Below are positions 12,731 to 25,300 of a stretch of 64,000 nt of DNA, one piece after another; the stretch's first letter is position 1; every line of letters begins with the position of its first letter. The stretch is from assembly GCF_048771995.1 (NCBI RefSeq), contig NC_133063.1, positions 22,631,063 through 22,695,062 of the forward strand. Direction: 5' to 3'. This DNA is from Taeniopygia guttata. Lineage: Eukaryota > Chordata > Aves > Passeriformes > Estrildidae. The notes beneath the pieces were generated by a model. It ran no database searches. It had not been told where the DNA came from and saw nothing but the letters and a program-made list of their open reading frames with translations. The position numbers were made by a program, and so were the translations under genes.

Positions 12731-13476
12731 TGAAAAGAGAGAACATTAGAACCATGGTCAGAGGTTGCGGAGGAATGCAATGGGCTGCCACTGTAGAACA
12801 GGCTGTGGCTGGATTCACTGTGCCCTCAGGTTCAGGAATGTGTCCAACATTTCACTCAAGCTTTGCCCTCAACAGTGCACAGGGAGCAGGGCAAACCCTG
12901 TGCAAAACAAGCTGAAGGGCAGCTGAGCTCCTCACAGGTTCTATTGGATGACAACAGATTACAGGAGGTTCACATCAACAGATGATTCATTTCATATAGG
13001 GGAGTGTTTAGCACACAGGAAAAAAACCAAACAAACAAACCACAGCAATTACTAATTTTATGGCACCATGCTGTAGATTGGTTCCTTGAAGGATGGGCAG
13101 AGCTAATGACAGGTTTTCCTCATCTCCATCAAGCTTGGGAGATCTCAAACTCAGCTTGCCACCCTCCACTGTGGCAGCTGCAGTGACTGCCAGCTCATCA
13201 GAACACACGTTCAGGTGTTTGAGCAGCACTTGAGGACCTTTCCTACACAGCTCATCTCCCACTTGCAGCCAATAAGAGCAGCAATAACAAGCAGCAGCAA
13301 TAATGATCTCAGTAACAAACCAAAACCATTGTCAGAAGGCTTGCTGTTTAGGGATGCCATGCCAGGAGCTTCCTCAATCCCAAGGTTTCCCTTCCTCCCC
13401 AGTAAAGGGCCTAGAAACTGGCAAAAGCACATGGCCAGATGGTCTTCAACCCTCCAGAAGCCGCTTCTGTTCTTAC

Positions 13477-13611
13477 CAGGCTCAAAAGCAGGTGTGCCAC
13501 TTTCCTTAAGGTCTGTTGGCTCCGTCTGCAAAGTTCCACCTGCGCTGGAGGGCAGCAGCCTGCTCCGTTTCCGAGCTGGTCTGGAATCAACTGCTCCTCC
13601 AGGGCGCTTTC
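13477..13611 (-). CDS. RNF4-like, basic N-terminal exon
   Basis: This 135-bp exon has acceptor GCGTCAG and donor GTAAGA, phase 1 in and 1 out. It starts KRPGGAVDSRPARKRSRLLP, which matches the basic N-terminus of RNF4 (R-K-R-x-G-G-A then a second basic cluster). That region contributes to nuclear localisation and nucleic-acid binding. It ends in phase 1, which the next exon completes to Ala-Gly. Confidence 0.78.
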
Positions 13612-14077
13612 CTGACGCTGACAGGGAACAAAACCTTAGCATTTTCTCTGCCACTAATATTAACACGGCACTTGGGTTTTGCAACACCAATGGCAGCACA
13701 CAAGGATACAGAAAACACTCCTGCAAAGGCTGAAATACACACCAAATGCTGCTGTGGGCCATTCCCACCCGAGCACATCACATCAGGGAAAAGACAGCAC
13801 CCCTGATCTCTGACAAGCCGCCTCCCCAAGAAAAAGCCTGTCTCAATGGCTTGAAATGAAACCAGTTCCCAATTCCAGCAGGTTGCTGCTCACACCATAA
13901 GCATTTCTGCACTACTGTTAACAACCACAGAGATTCAAAACCTTCCCAACTCCAGAACATCAAGTTTTCAAAGGTTTCTGTTCCTCTGCATTTGCTACAA
14001 ACTCTTGAAATGCTTTCTAGACATATCCTGGAAAATGTTTCAAGAATCAGATTTGCATTGAGTTGCAAAATACTTAC

Positions 14078-14086
14078 TGAGCTCAT
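14078..14086 (-). CDS. Candidate start exon of the RNF4-like gene
   Basis: On the minus strand CACCATGAGCTCA precedes a strong donor GTAAGT. A tiny ATG-bearing exon is expected here because RNF4 starts with only a few residues before the basic exon. The exit phase is 0 but the next exon needs phase 1, so either the true start is elsewhere or the copy carries a frame defect. An alternative in-frame ATG exists just upstream of the basic exon near 13645. Confidence 0.35.
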
Positions 14087-14639
14087 GGTGTTTAGTGATC
14101 AAAAACAACCACCAAAATAAGTGAGACAAACTCCAAAAAAGGAATGTCAGGGATGTGATCAATCCCTTTGGTTCCTTTAGGCAGCCCTCTGCAGATTTTT
14201 TGGCGTGACAGAAAACTGCTCTTCCAAACCTCTCAGAAAAGTAGAGGCAAGATTATCCATTTGGATTGCCAGTTTCTTGAACACTCCCATGCCCTAGGAC
14301 TCCCATTCCCAAGTCTCCAGTTCCTGTCCAAAGCTAGAGGCGAAATCCATGACTCTGGTACTTGAGCCCACCTGCAGCCCATCCTGCAGCCCAGCCCAGC
14401 CCCTCAGCATCAGAAGCCTTTCCAAGAATCTTCTGCACTCACCTGTATGGTGAGTCCAGAGTTTGGCTCACAAATGTCAGCAAATCACTCTCTATTCCCT
14501 CGCGGGATGGAGAAGACGGATGCTCTGCATCTGCTGCGCAGCAGAGAATCCCTCAGCTGGCTCAACAGACTCTGTGCCAACAGAGCCTCCTGCAGCTAAA
14601 GGAATGCAGGATTTGTTATGATTAAACTTTTCCTCAACA

Positions 14640-15495
14640 TGTTCTTTTTCTGGGAATTCCTCACAAGCATTTCGTCAATGCAACTGGCAGATGCTTTTGC
14701 TGGCTGAAGCCACACTACGTCTTTCCTTAAGAAATGAATAAAGGAAGCACAAATTGCCTGCTGAAACCCTTCTGCTCCCTTCCAAATCAGATCACTAGTC
14801 AAGCACAAGGCTCAGGCTCATCCCCGATTCCCTCTGAGAGACAGGAGGTAATATTTTGCCCCAGCCAAAAGGTCATTACAAAAAAAGAATGAAAGTTGTT
14901 GGTGCTAGGTGTTGTTAGTTATGGTTTGCATTTGTTCCAGTTAATTTGTTGGGTGTTGATGTGTGCTGGAAAATGCGGGAGGTTGAACACCAAACCAAAA
15001 GGGAAGTACACCCAGCTCAATTGAATCCTTACTAAGAAAAACGGTTCTCTTTTGCTTTAATGACTTTGACTCCATTTAATTGTACCTAAGAGTTTATTTC
15101 TAACACCTTTCTCCCAGCAGCTCCGAGCTGCAGCGTGGCACAGTGCTTGCTGTGTGCCAGAGAGCACGAAGCAGGCTGGCCTGCTGGCCCTGAATATTTC
15201 TGCAAAGCACTCTGCAGGTCACATCTTTGCTGTGGCTCAGTGCAGAAGAGCAGCGCTGCCTCCCAGAGCTGTGTGAGGCACTGGCTCCTGCAGCCGTGGG
15301 CTGACAAGCTGTCCCTGCCTCCCGCTGGCCCATGGTCCCCTGGCACAAGCGCCGTGCCTGAAGGACGCTGCCCTGTGCTCCAGCCTGCCGAGCAGCCCGG
15401 CTCCCTGCCCCGGTGCCCAGAGTGCTGCACACACTGCTGACCTTTGCCAGGAGTCGCAGGGCAGCCGGCACAAGAGTGGGAATGCTGAGCCAGGC
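14640..15495. repeat. Segment A, copy 1 (second copy at about 48.36-49.36 kb)
   Basis: Positions 15109-15495 match 48970-49356 almost base for base at a constant offset of 33,861. The flanking 14.64-14.83 kb also matches pieces of 48.36-48.95 kb at lower identity. The core is GC-rich with long overlapping open frames on both strands, including a Cys-rich plus-strand frame and a minus-strand frame. I recognise no protein family in any of them. It could be a repeated gene fragment or an unclassified repeat. Confidence 0.7.
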
Positions 15496-16178
15496 TCCGC
15501 TTCCCCTCGGGAGCAGCCGGCTGCGCTTGGGCGCTGAGAGCGGAGGATGCGCCCACTGCCAGCAAGAGGCACGCAGGGCCGGGCTGTGCCTCCTGCAGCT
15601 ACAAGAGCCTCCTTGCAGCCTGCCCCTGCCCAGGCTCAGGCTGCTCCGGGCTCTGCCAGGGCTCTGCTGCGGCTCCACGCCGGGCAAGGCCGGGCCCGCT
15701 CTCACCTCACACTCGCTGACAGCTCTGCACCGCAGGAGACCTTTCAGAGCACCTCTCTGATCTTTCTGCTTTCTCCGCTGAGCAAGGCTCTCCTCCGGCC
15801 AAAGACATTGCCCTTCGCGATACAAATCCAAGTGGCAGGCACCCAAATGCTCTCGAGTCACAGCTGAAGGCCTGCATCCGCACAGGATGTTTTGGCTGCC
15901 CCACTCGCCCTTTGGTTTTTCCTGCAAATGCCATTGCCCTTTCTGCCTCAGCTGGAAGTGCCACAGATGTGCCAAACGGGGCCGGTGGGCCGTATGCCAA
16001 AGGCAGTGTAGTCTGGAGAGGATGAATGAAGAAGAGCCTTCTCCATTTACAAACCATACCAAAGAAGCCATAAGTGTGTCTCAGCACCAATAAAAGACAA
16101 CTGGCAAATCAGAAGGAAATGTTTTCTGAAGGGGTCAGAAGGAGGGGAATCTTCCAAATGACTTGATGCTTTGAAAAC
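15496..16178. other. Spacer between the RNF4-like gene and the kinase gene
   Basis: It is GC-rich up to about 15.8 kb and mixed afterwards. Long frames exist on both strands, but I cannot tie any of them to a family or to convincing splice sites. Confidence 0.35.
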
Positions 16179-16184
16179 TTTATT
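16179..16184 (-). terminator. Poly(A) signal of the kinase gene
   Basis: Minus-strand AATAAA (TTTATT on plus) lies about 107 bp beyond the TAA stop of the kinase terminal exon. Confidence 0.65.
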
Positions 16185-16290
16185 TAATTATAATCCTATC
16201 CATAAACCTATACTACAAAACTACTTAACAATCCTAATCTAGAGTCCTACTCTACAATCCTACTCTAACTTGGTAATAATATCTTCATCA

Positions 16291-16383
16291 TTAGATTCTT
16301 GTCTTCTTCGTCTTCTTCTTCTTCACTGAGTTGATGAGTGGTGCCAGGGTGGACGCTGGCTTGGCTGCTTTTACAAATGGATG
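16291..16383 (-). CDS. Kinase gene, terminal exon (PAK C-tail)
   Basis: The acceptor is GTGGATTAG. The exon codes [20 protein letters not shown], then a Lys-rich tail ([10 protein letters not shown]) and TAA. HPF closes subdomain XI of the kinase, and KPxSxLxPLI is the typical PAK-family tail. The basic end is unusual and might bind acidic lipids or the protein's own acidic repeats (inference). Confidence 0.9.
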   Translation of the reverse strand, partial: HPFVKAAKPASTLAPLINSVKKKKTKKTRI

Positions 16384-19300
16384 CTAATCCACAGGAAAAA
16401 AAAACAACAAAGAACAGTGAACCATGACATTCCAAGCTCAGTGCTTCACAGACTCAATCAGGATTCCTCTAGCTCCTAGAAGGACCCAGAAAGTAAAACA
16501 ATGGGACCATCTGCTCCCCACTCATCATGTGCAGGAGCTTGCCATCACAGGCAAACCTGGCCCAGAATCCCACTCATCCATTTATTCTGGTTTCTCCATC
16601 TTGCTGGGATTTTTGCCCTTCCAGTGCTCTAGAAATGGTGCTTTCTGTCCCTGGGGTTTCTTCCTTTCAGGAAGCTACAATGACTCCCATAGGTCCCTCT
16701 CTTGGAAAGACAGGCACCATGCTAACTTCCACAGGCACACAAAGCAGTGTCTGCCTTTCCATGCCCTGCCCCTCCTGTGCTGGATGGCACCTTCCTTCCC
16801 AGCAGGGCCAGTCCAGCGGCAATGGGTCCTGCAGTTCCCTCTCTGCCACACAACCTGGCAGTCAGCCTGGGACAGTTCCCCTCTGCCTGAGCATGCCAGG
16901 CAGCAGATGGGGCTGGGACAAGTCCCTCTCACCTGTCCCTGTTTGTGTGCCAGAAACCTCTAAGGGTGGGGTGGGGGGCATAAACCAGGGCCCCTCAGAG
17001 GCTCACAGTGAGTCCCTCAAAGCCCCTCCTGCCCACAGCCAAATCTCTCCAGACTGCTGTGCCAGGACTGGCAGCCTTGGGTTCCTCCACCACTATTTCA
17101 TGTCTCTCTACCCTGCATTGCTGTACTTCCGTTCTTTTACCATTAGATAAAACTGAACATCCCACCAAATCAGGGCAACAGAAACAGCCAGAAAACAGAG
17201 CACCTGTCCTCTCAGGAAATGCAGAGAGAGGTGGAGTTATTCACTTTTGTGAAGAACAGGCCCCAGGGAGACTTTATTCCTGCTTTCCAAGATTTCAGAG
17301 TGGCTTTGAAGAAAGGGGGGGACACCTTTTTTAACAGGGCCAGTTACAAGAGAGTGTGGGCAAATAGTTTTAAACACATGGGGATCTAATCAGAGTAGGT
17401 CTAAGGAAGACCTTCTTTTCTCGGAGCATGGTGCCACTCTGGCACAGGTTGTCCCAAGAGCTTGTAGGTGCCCCCATCCCTGGAATCATTCCAGGTCAGG
17501 TGGGACAGGACTCTGAGCAACCTGATCTCTTTAAAGATGTCCCTGCTCATTGCAGGACACTTGGACCAGAGGACTTTCCAGAGCCCTGCCAGCCCAGCCC
17601 AGTCTAGGATTCCTCACTGTTTTCATTTGAACATCACCAAGAGTGGAGGTGAGGAGGAAGGGGGCTCATCTGATGCCTTGGACCTCGGTGGAGGAGGAGC
17701 CCATCCCTCAGACACTGTTTCACCTCAGCCCCTTGGCATTTTACCTGCAGGAGCCTCTTGGCAGACCAGCGCTGCTCTTCGTCTGTCTGCAGGCAGCAGC
17801 TCAGAAAGTCACACAGGTGAGGCGAGAATCGGTTGGGCTTCCGCAGCTGTGGTCTCTCTCCTCTGGATATCAGGAGTTTAGCCTGCAGGAAAAGGAAACA
17901 TGAGGCTCCACCTGCTACTTTCCCATCTGTAACTGCTCTCCCAGAACCCACTGTTTAAGCTCCACTCTGCAGAGCAGTTTCTGATAAGATGGAGATGGTA
18001 AAGGAAAGATGACTTTCCTTTACCAACAAAAAACCACGGCTTTTCCAACATCCCGCTGATCTTGCCTTGGCAGTCAATTTCATTGACTGACCCAGTTAGT
18101 GGGAGCTACATCAGCAAAGCTTCTTTCCTTCTTGGAGGATTCACACCACCTTGACAGGCTTTTCAGAAGATGGACTCTGCTACACTAACACTACTATTTC
18201 CAAGGATTAGTACATGAAAGGCATCTCTGCAGTGCTTGTTGGTCCCTTAAGCACAGTGGTCATAAACCAAAACTCATTGAGCTTCTTGTCCTCCTCTAGA
18301 AAACAGAGGTGCATGGGAGGCAAGAATGGAAATCCACCAGGTGTTCCTCAGGGTGAGGAAACAAACATTTGGAATCTCATATTCAACACAGACCCTTTAA
18401 GACACCTGCACAAATGTATTGGGATGAAAATGCCGGCTTAGGCACACAGGAGCCACCTGCAGCTCTGTCTCTCAGCTGCACGTTTCAGCCTCTTTATGTG
18501 GCAAAAGGAAACCTTTCCAAGGTCAAATCAGAGGAAGAAGCACCATCCCGATGGTCACCCTCTGCTCATTTGTATACTCAAGTCAATGCACTAATGGCGT
18601 CCCCATCGCAAAAAATGTCTGTAAGAAGTGGGAGGTTTTGACAGGCTCTCCGTGACACCAGGCTGCAGCCTGGTCTCCAGAAAAATGCTCATCACAATAG
18701 TAACAGCTCTGTGCTGGTGGCACTGAAATAGATGGTGACCAAAAAGACTTCGTTATTATCCTCTTCAACCCAGAGGAAAATTTCCAAGCCCAAAACAGCA
18801 AGCACAGTCCCCTGGAGTATAAATAATTATGGCAGCTTTCTTTCCTTTTCCCACACCCTCAGAGGTCACAAAGGGAGCTTTATCCTGTCTCTCTGCAACT
18901 GAGCTCAGCCACTGGACATGGTAGGGAGCTGGAGTCCTCACTGCCCTTAGCACTGTGCAATCAGGGATGGCCCTGCTCCTATGGTAAAGGAACACAGCAC
19001 CAGTATCAACCACCCACTTTGGATCCCAGCCCCAGGCACCAGGCTGCAAGCTCATCAACTTTTTAAAAGACCCAGAAACAGCCAAGGGTTTAGTGTAACT
19101 GCAGTCGGAGAAAAACACATCCTCAACTTATCCAGGCCACCCACACACATGACTGAGCAATGTACAGATTATTTGAAAGCCTGAAAGTTTTGAAGACCCA
19201 CAGGACTTGGAAAAGATGCTACAGTGTGGAGGAAAATCAATGTGCTGTGGTTAAAAAAAGAAAAAGAAAGCAAAACTGTTGGGGAAGATGAAACAGGAAA

Positions 19301-22300
19301 ACCTTATGAATATGATTGCCTGGCAAAAGATTTTGAGAATATGGAAACTGTAAGCGAGATTGAAATGAAAAGTAAGCTTTGAGATAGTTACTAGCCTTAG
19401 TTACTGAACAACTGGAAAACAATGGTATGGCCAGCTGAAGGTAATCCCCTTTTGATTAAACAACACCCTCTGCTGGCAGACAGGTCCAAGGGTCAGAGCA
19501 GACCCTACTAGCTTGGCAGAAGGGGTCCAAAGAGTAGTTTTTAGGGTTTAAAATGTAACACAGTATGGTAATGTAATGATTCTTATAGGCTGTAGGTAAA
19601 TACTCTAGTATTTGTATCTTGGACTAGATTGGTTAGTGAAAATTTGAACATTCTGCACAGAAGAAGATTTATTGTCTTGTAACAGGAACTTCCTCACTCT
19701 TTCGGGTCTCTCTTTTGGGCTCCTCTTTCGGGCCTGCTCTGAGCTGTGGCTGGCAGCTCCAAGCAGGGCCCTGCACCCACGCCCTTTGCAATAAACCGAG
19801 AGCTCCAAGACCTGGCTTCAAAGATCTCTCGTCTCCGTCCATCCCGACCGTCCTATCCACTGTCACTCCTACACAAAACTACTTGGGCATTGCTTTAGTG
19901 GTTGTGTCCTTTTATCTTTTTCTTTTTCTTTTTCTTTTTCTTTTTCTTTTTCTTTTTCTTTTTCTTTTTCTTTTTCTTTTTCTTTTTCTTTTTCTTTTTC
20001 TTTTTCTTTTTCTTTTTCTTTTTCTTTTTCTTTTTCTTTTTCTTTTTCTTTTTCTTTTTCTTTTTCTTTCCTTTTCCGATAAAATTGAAACTGGGAAGGT
20101 GTAACGTCAATTTCTTAGGATATTTATCACATGTCTAACCTCTCCACTGAAAAATTCTTGCCCTTCAGAGACAGAGCACCGACAGAGTTCAAAAAGCAAA
20201 TTAGAAATGTCAGGCAGGTTGCAGGCCAAAATGCCAGGTTTCTGAACTGCTACTTCCCTTCTGATGCAACCGAATTTACAGCAGATGCTGATGTGCTGCA
20301 GGGGCATGTTTAGAAGGGGACCTTGGTGGAAGTGGTGCCAGCAGATGGCAATGGGATTTGTCCAATGGCACACAGGACTTGGGACAGGTGAGAAAGACAA
20401 GTGGGATCAGGGAGTATTTGCACCTTACCGAAACAGGAGTTTCATTCCTGCGAGGAACTTCTCGTTCCACCATTTCGATGCCCACGATTCCAAAAGACCA
20501 TATGTCCACTTTGGGGCCATATGGTTGACCTGTCAGCACTTCAGGCGCCATCCAGCCAGAAGTGCCGGCCACTGAGCTCCGTCTACGCTGCTCAGGGGTG
20601 AGCTGAGCAAAGAGGCCAAAGTCAGCTGTGGACAAATAAACATACCATGAAAGCCAGGTCAAGTTAGGAAATCAAGCAAAAGAATTCCCCACTCTCAGTC
20701 TATGTGTTGTTGAATCTCCTGAAGAACTGTCCATACTCAGTTTCCTTGGGGCTTTAGCCAAGGAAGTATGGAATTGGCCACTTCCAAAAAAATCACAGTT
20801 TTTTTAACGCTGCTCACAGCAGTGGCCTTTATTCCCCTGAAGCTTTAGATTGTAGCTCCCTCCCTCTGGAAGAGACACAAACACACCAACGCCACTCTTG
20901 ACTTCTCCTGGTTCCTTATACCTCTGTGCACGTTGCAACCGTGCCTTCAGCTCACAGCGGTGGGGCCCTGCACTGCCACCAGCACCATTTCTGGGGAGTT
21001 GGCAGCCACTCAAAGCAGCCCCTCACCCCACATCCCTGAACGCTGCACCTGACCAGGAATATACTGACCCAGCTTGACAGAGCCGTCAGTTCTGAGAAGG
21101 ATGTTGTCGCTCTTCACATCTCGGTAGATCACGTGGTTCCAGTGAAGAAAATCCAATCCTTGCAGGCACTGAGAGAGAAAACAGAAGCAGGAGGGCAAAA
21201 ATTAGTGATTTCATCACACAAGAAAGGAAACAGAGTCTCTAAAAGATTCCCTCTGCATGGGAATGGCGAGTAATGGCAGAACACAGTGTCATTGAGAGGA
21301 AGAGTTGCTGCTCCAACACTTGCAGAACAGGACTTTTCTAAGGAAAGGCATGTCAGCTTTTGAAAGAGCAACAGCACCTGCTGTTGTAGACTGTCCCCTG
21401 CAAACCAGCCAGGATGACTGCTGCTGCAGTGGATGTGCTTTCTCCATGCAGAGGGCAAAGGAGGGGTTTGGCCAAGAAAGAAAAAAAGTCCCTCTCTTTG
21501 GTGTGAAGCGAATCACTTTTGGGTGGGAGGCTGCATGACGAGAGTTTTGTTGCTGGCCTCAGCACAGACTTGAAGTATCACATCAGTCACCTTCCTGAAG
21601 CAAAGAGCATTTTGGCTGCACTACTGTCCTTTTCAGTTGAGGACTGTGAGAAATGAGTCTCTGTTTTTTCTCAGCTGATCATTTCAAATCCTGCCACCAG
21701 CACCTTTGCTTTTACAGGCAAGGAATGCAGTGCAGACAGGCTCAAGATACAAGTTTAGGGAGGCAAGGTGGAGAAGAGCAAATACAAATACAGGAGGCAG
21801 AGTGAGAATACAACAGCAGGAGATAAGAGTACAAGAACTGAGTACAGTGAGTGCAGGAGCACTGGCAGGCAGTTCCCTTGAGATGCTTTTACTTGCCCAT
21901 AGCATACCAGCACTAGGAAAACAAAGTTTATACATGAAACCTCTCCTGTTCTGAGCCTCTGTTTCCCAGACAATCCTGCCCAAGCCCTCGGAAGCACAAG
22001 TGGGCTTGCTGACCTCCCGACTGATGGCTGCTATCTCGTCTTCAGACAGGTAGGTCTTGCTGATGACATCGCTCAGAGTGCCTCCATCCATGAACTCCAT
22101 AACCAGCCAGAATTGATTATCCACAAGGTAGCTGAAAGAAGGAAACAAGAGCATGGAGGTAAACATGCATGGTTAGTTTATTTTCTTGGTTCTTATTTCC
22201 AAGTCCCTGTGTGACAAGGACAGAAGAAAAGGAACAGACATTCCCTCTAGGCTGTGCATTGTTTGAAACCTGTCTCAAGAAGAAAGGCACAGCTTTGGAA

Positions 22301-25300
22301 AAGGAGATGTCTTAAATAGCCAGCAAGTAAAAACTGCAGTTTAGGAACAGATAAAAAACTTGTCACACTGCGTGTTTCTGGAAATAACCAACTAGTCTTC
22401 CTGGCATGCAAAGCAATGGAAAAGAGGGGACACAATCCAAGGAAAATCCATGTTAGTTTACCCAGACGTAAGAGGACTGTTGAAAAAAGTCAAGTCCCAA
22501 AATAATGTGGTGGCTGTGAACTTACAGGCTATTAATTTAATTAGATATGACTGATGCAGGTTTTTGAATAATTTTCAAACTATGTGTGCCAGGGAATACT
22601 CCTGCAGACAAGATGCACTCTCTTCCCATCCACTGGAGATGAGCAGAGCAGTAATAATTAACCAATAATTACAGCTCTGTTTTGTGCCAGTGAACAATCT
22701 TGCATGTTTGCAATATGTAAACAAATATTTACAACAACTCACCTGCCTAAATAGTTGACCACGTTGGGATTCTTATTTATCTTCACAGCCATGAGTTCAT
22801 TGACTTTTAGTTCCTTCTTCCTCGGTCCTTGGAGATTTATTTTCTTTATGGCCACCTAAAATGACATTGAAAATCAGTAACTTGAGAAGTTGGTGGCACG
22901 AGACCACAAGGCACATGGAGCGAGTGATTTTGCAATGACACAGCCAAGCTGTGCCAAACTGCATTCTGATTAGGCATTGCAGTAATTAGGAACTGACATC
23001 GCAATAGCCCATTGCTCCGCTCCCATGGGTGCCAGTTACAGGACACGTGGCCACTGAGGTTTTGTTGTGTCCACTTGGTAACAGTGGTGTCTCACCCACA
23101 AACCTCTGAGCCCACTCCCTGCTGCTTTGTATGGGATTTGGAAGTAATCCATGCCTTAATACTCTGTGGCTACATCCTGGGCTATGGGCAGGGCTTAGGG
23201 CTTCTAGGGACGCCTTGCAGATCTCTCCCTATGTGCAGTTCGCAAGTGCAGCACTGCAGGTGTCTGAGGAACTACCGGTAACTCTCAGATGCATTTGCTG
23301 GCAACCAGAAGTGAGAATTCAGGACTCGGAAGCTGTCGCCCCAAAGAGCAGTGAGATGCTCTAAGGCACCACCTTTGTTTTAGCAATTGAGAGCGAGTGA
23401 GCACATCCCTCTCTGAAATGAACTGCTGCCCTCTGTGCCTTCTTTGTGGCAGCTGAGAAGGTCAAAGACTGTCCGCAATGTCTTTTGCAGGCTGGTACCA
23501 GTTCTGGCCACAGCTGCTCACACCAGAGGGGAAAGCCCTTGAGTTCAGCAGAGATTGCGGGGGCTGTTGACATTTACCTCTACTCCTGTGGCTTTGTTGA
23601 TTGCTCTAACCACAAATCCAAAAGTCCTAGAAACAAAAAAGCAGCAAAAAAATGAGAAGCCATTTAGCTCTTGCAGTGAAAGCCAGCCCACACAGGAGAT
23701 CTCTGCTGCAAATGCCTAAGACCTGCAGGATGCAGGCGGGCTCTGCCAGAAGGCAGATGATGCATTTTCCTCTCAAGTGCATGGGCACTGGGCCTGTCCC
23801 TGAAGTGCTGCCATTTACTGCCTCAGCTCCTAAAGAGAGCTCCTTCTTTCATCTCAGGTTTCATGTTCTAAATTGCGCAGTTTTCATAGGTTTCGTCCTG
23901 ACCATGGAGAATTTCCTTCAGCAAACTCTTGGAAAGAAATGTTCCTGAGAACTGTTATCTGACAGCTATCAGGGAGTAGGTTGCACTTTCAGGCAAGCAA
24001 GTTTCTTCCCCTTTTATTAGTGTGGCTGTATGATTTGGAGAGATAGAAAAATGCTAAGGAAATTAACACAGAGCTGTCCCACACTTGAGAGACAAGGAGA
24101 TCTTCCAGGTCCTGTTCCTTGCTGCAGGCAAGAGACCTTGACAGCATTAAGATGTCTCTGACAATACCTTCAGGGCACACTCACAAATTCTGAGCAGCAC
24201 TGAGAGATGGGACAATCTATCCCCAGTGTCTGAACATGGCAATAGATGTCTGTTTGCAGCTGGCCTCACTTCACACTGCATAGATATTCCAACAGAAAAA
24301 CACCTGGCCCATGGTTATGGAGAAGTAACTGTGGTTGGACTCACCCGCTGCCAATATATTCCAGTTCAGAATATTTCCCCACGGGGTTTTCCATGTTCAC
24401 TATTTTCCCTGAGGGAAACAAAATGCAAGATGCTCACTTTAAAGCAAAGATCCCAGCTTCCAGAAGATGCAAAAGGCAGCCCCAGAGCCTGAAGCTTTGA
24501 ACTCTTTGTGGTCGCCTGGGTAACAACAACAAGCAGGCTGACAGCTCTGCAGCACAGGTGGCCAGCACACAGACTGATTTTCTACAGCAGTTCCCGTGGG
24601 GAAATGTCTCTAAATGTCCCTGGGACACCAATCTCAGGAAAAACATTTGGTACAGCTATGCTGAAACATGCACACAATACACTGTCCCTCAGAGAAGAAA
24701 TACAGCAGACGTACTCAGTTGCTCCAGGGAGTCATCCTTGATCTCCTGGTGCTGAGCAGCGCTGGAGATGGGCAAACTGCCCTGGCTCCACTTCCCACGT
24801 TGGGGAGCAAAGGCTCCTTTAGACAATGCTGCTGCTGCAGCAGGTTTGACAAAGCCCTTGTGGATCTGGAACAAGAAATGAGTTTGTCAGAAAGGTGCCT
24901 GGCAGAGATTAGCCTGAAATTCCATTTCAAATGCAAGCCCTTGGTAAGGTTCTGTCAGCCACATGCAGGGCTCTTAAATGGGTTTTTTTCTGATGTCCAC
25001 TTCTCAAACTGGATGGGTCAAAACCAAAGGTTAGTTCTACTCAAGTTCATGGCCAGATTCATGTTCCATTTTCATGGATTTTCTGAAGGATCACTGCCAC
25101 AATGACCATTCTGCTTCCTCTCAAGGATTCCTTTCCCACTCCAAGGACTTCAGACACATTTGCAGCTCCTTGTTCAAATGTGTCCACTTTTCCTGCACCA
25201 TCTTCAGGTCATGCTCAACTTGTAGTAACTTTGGTGGGGACGGTTCCTGTACCTCATGCGAGGCCTGGGGCTCTTCATTGCCACTCATTTGCTGGAAGTC

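Noticed and set aside
15100-16071. A 323-codon minus-strand frame over segment A
   Set aside because: It is the longest frame in the window but has no recognised domain and overlaps other long frames on both strands. The copy at 49 kb is only partly open. Base composition explains it.
16424-17150. Plus-strand frames of about 180-207 codons
   Set aside because: They lie in the last kinase intron, antisense to the gene, with no motif, start context or splice support.
19715-20110. Long frames of Phe/Leu or Lys repeats
   Set aside because: They are translations of the CTTTTT hexanucleotide repeat, open only because the repeat has no stop codon.
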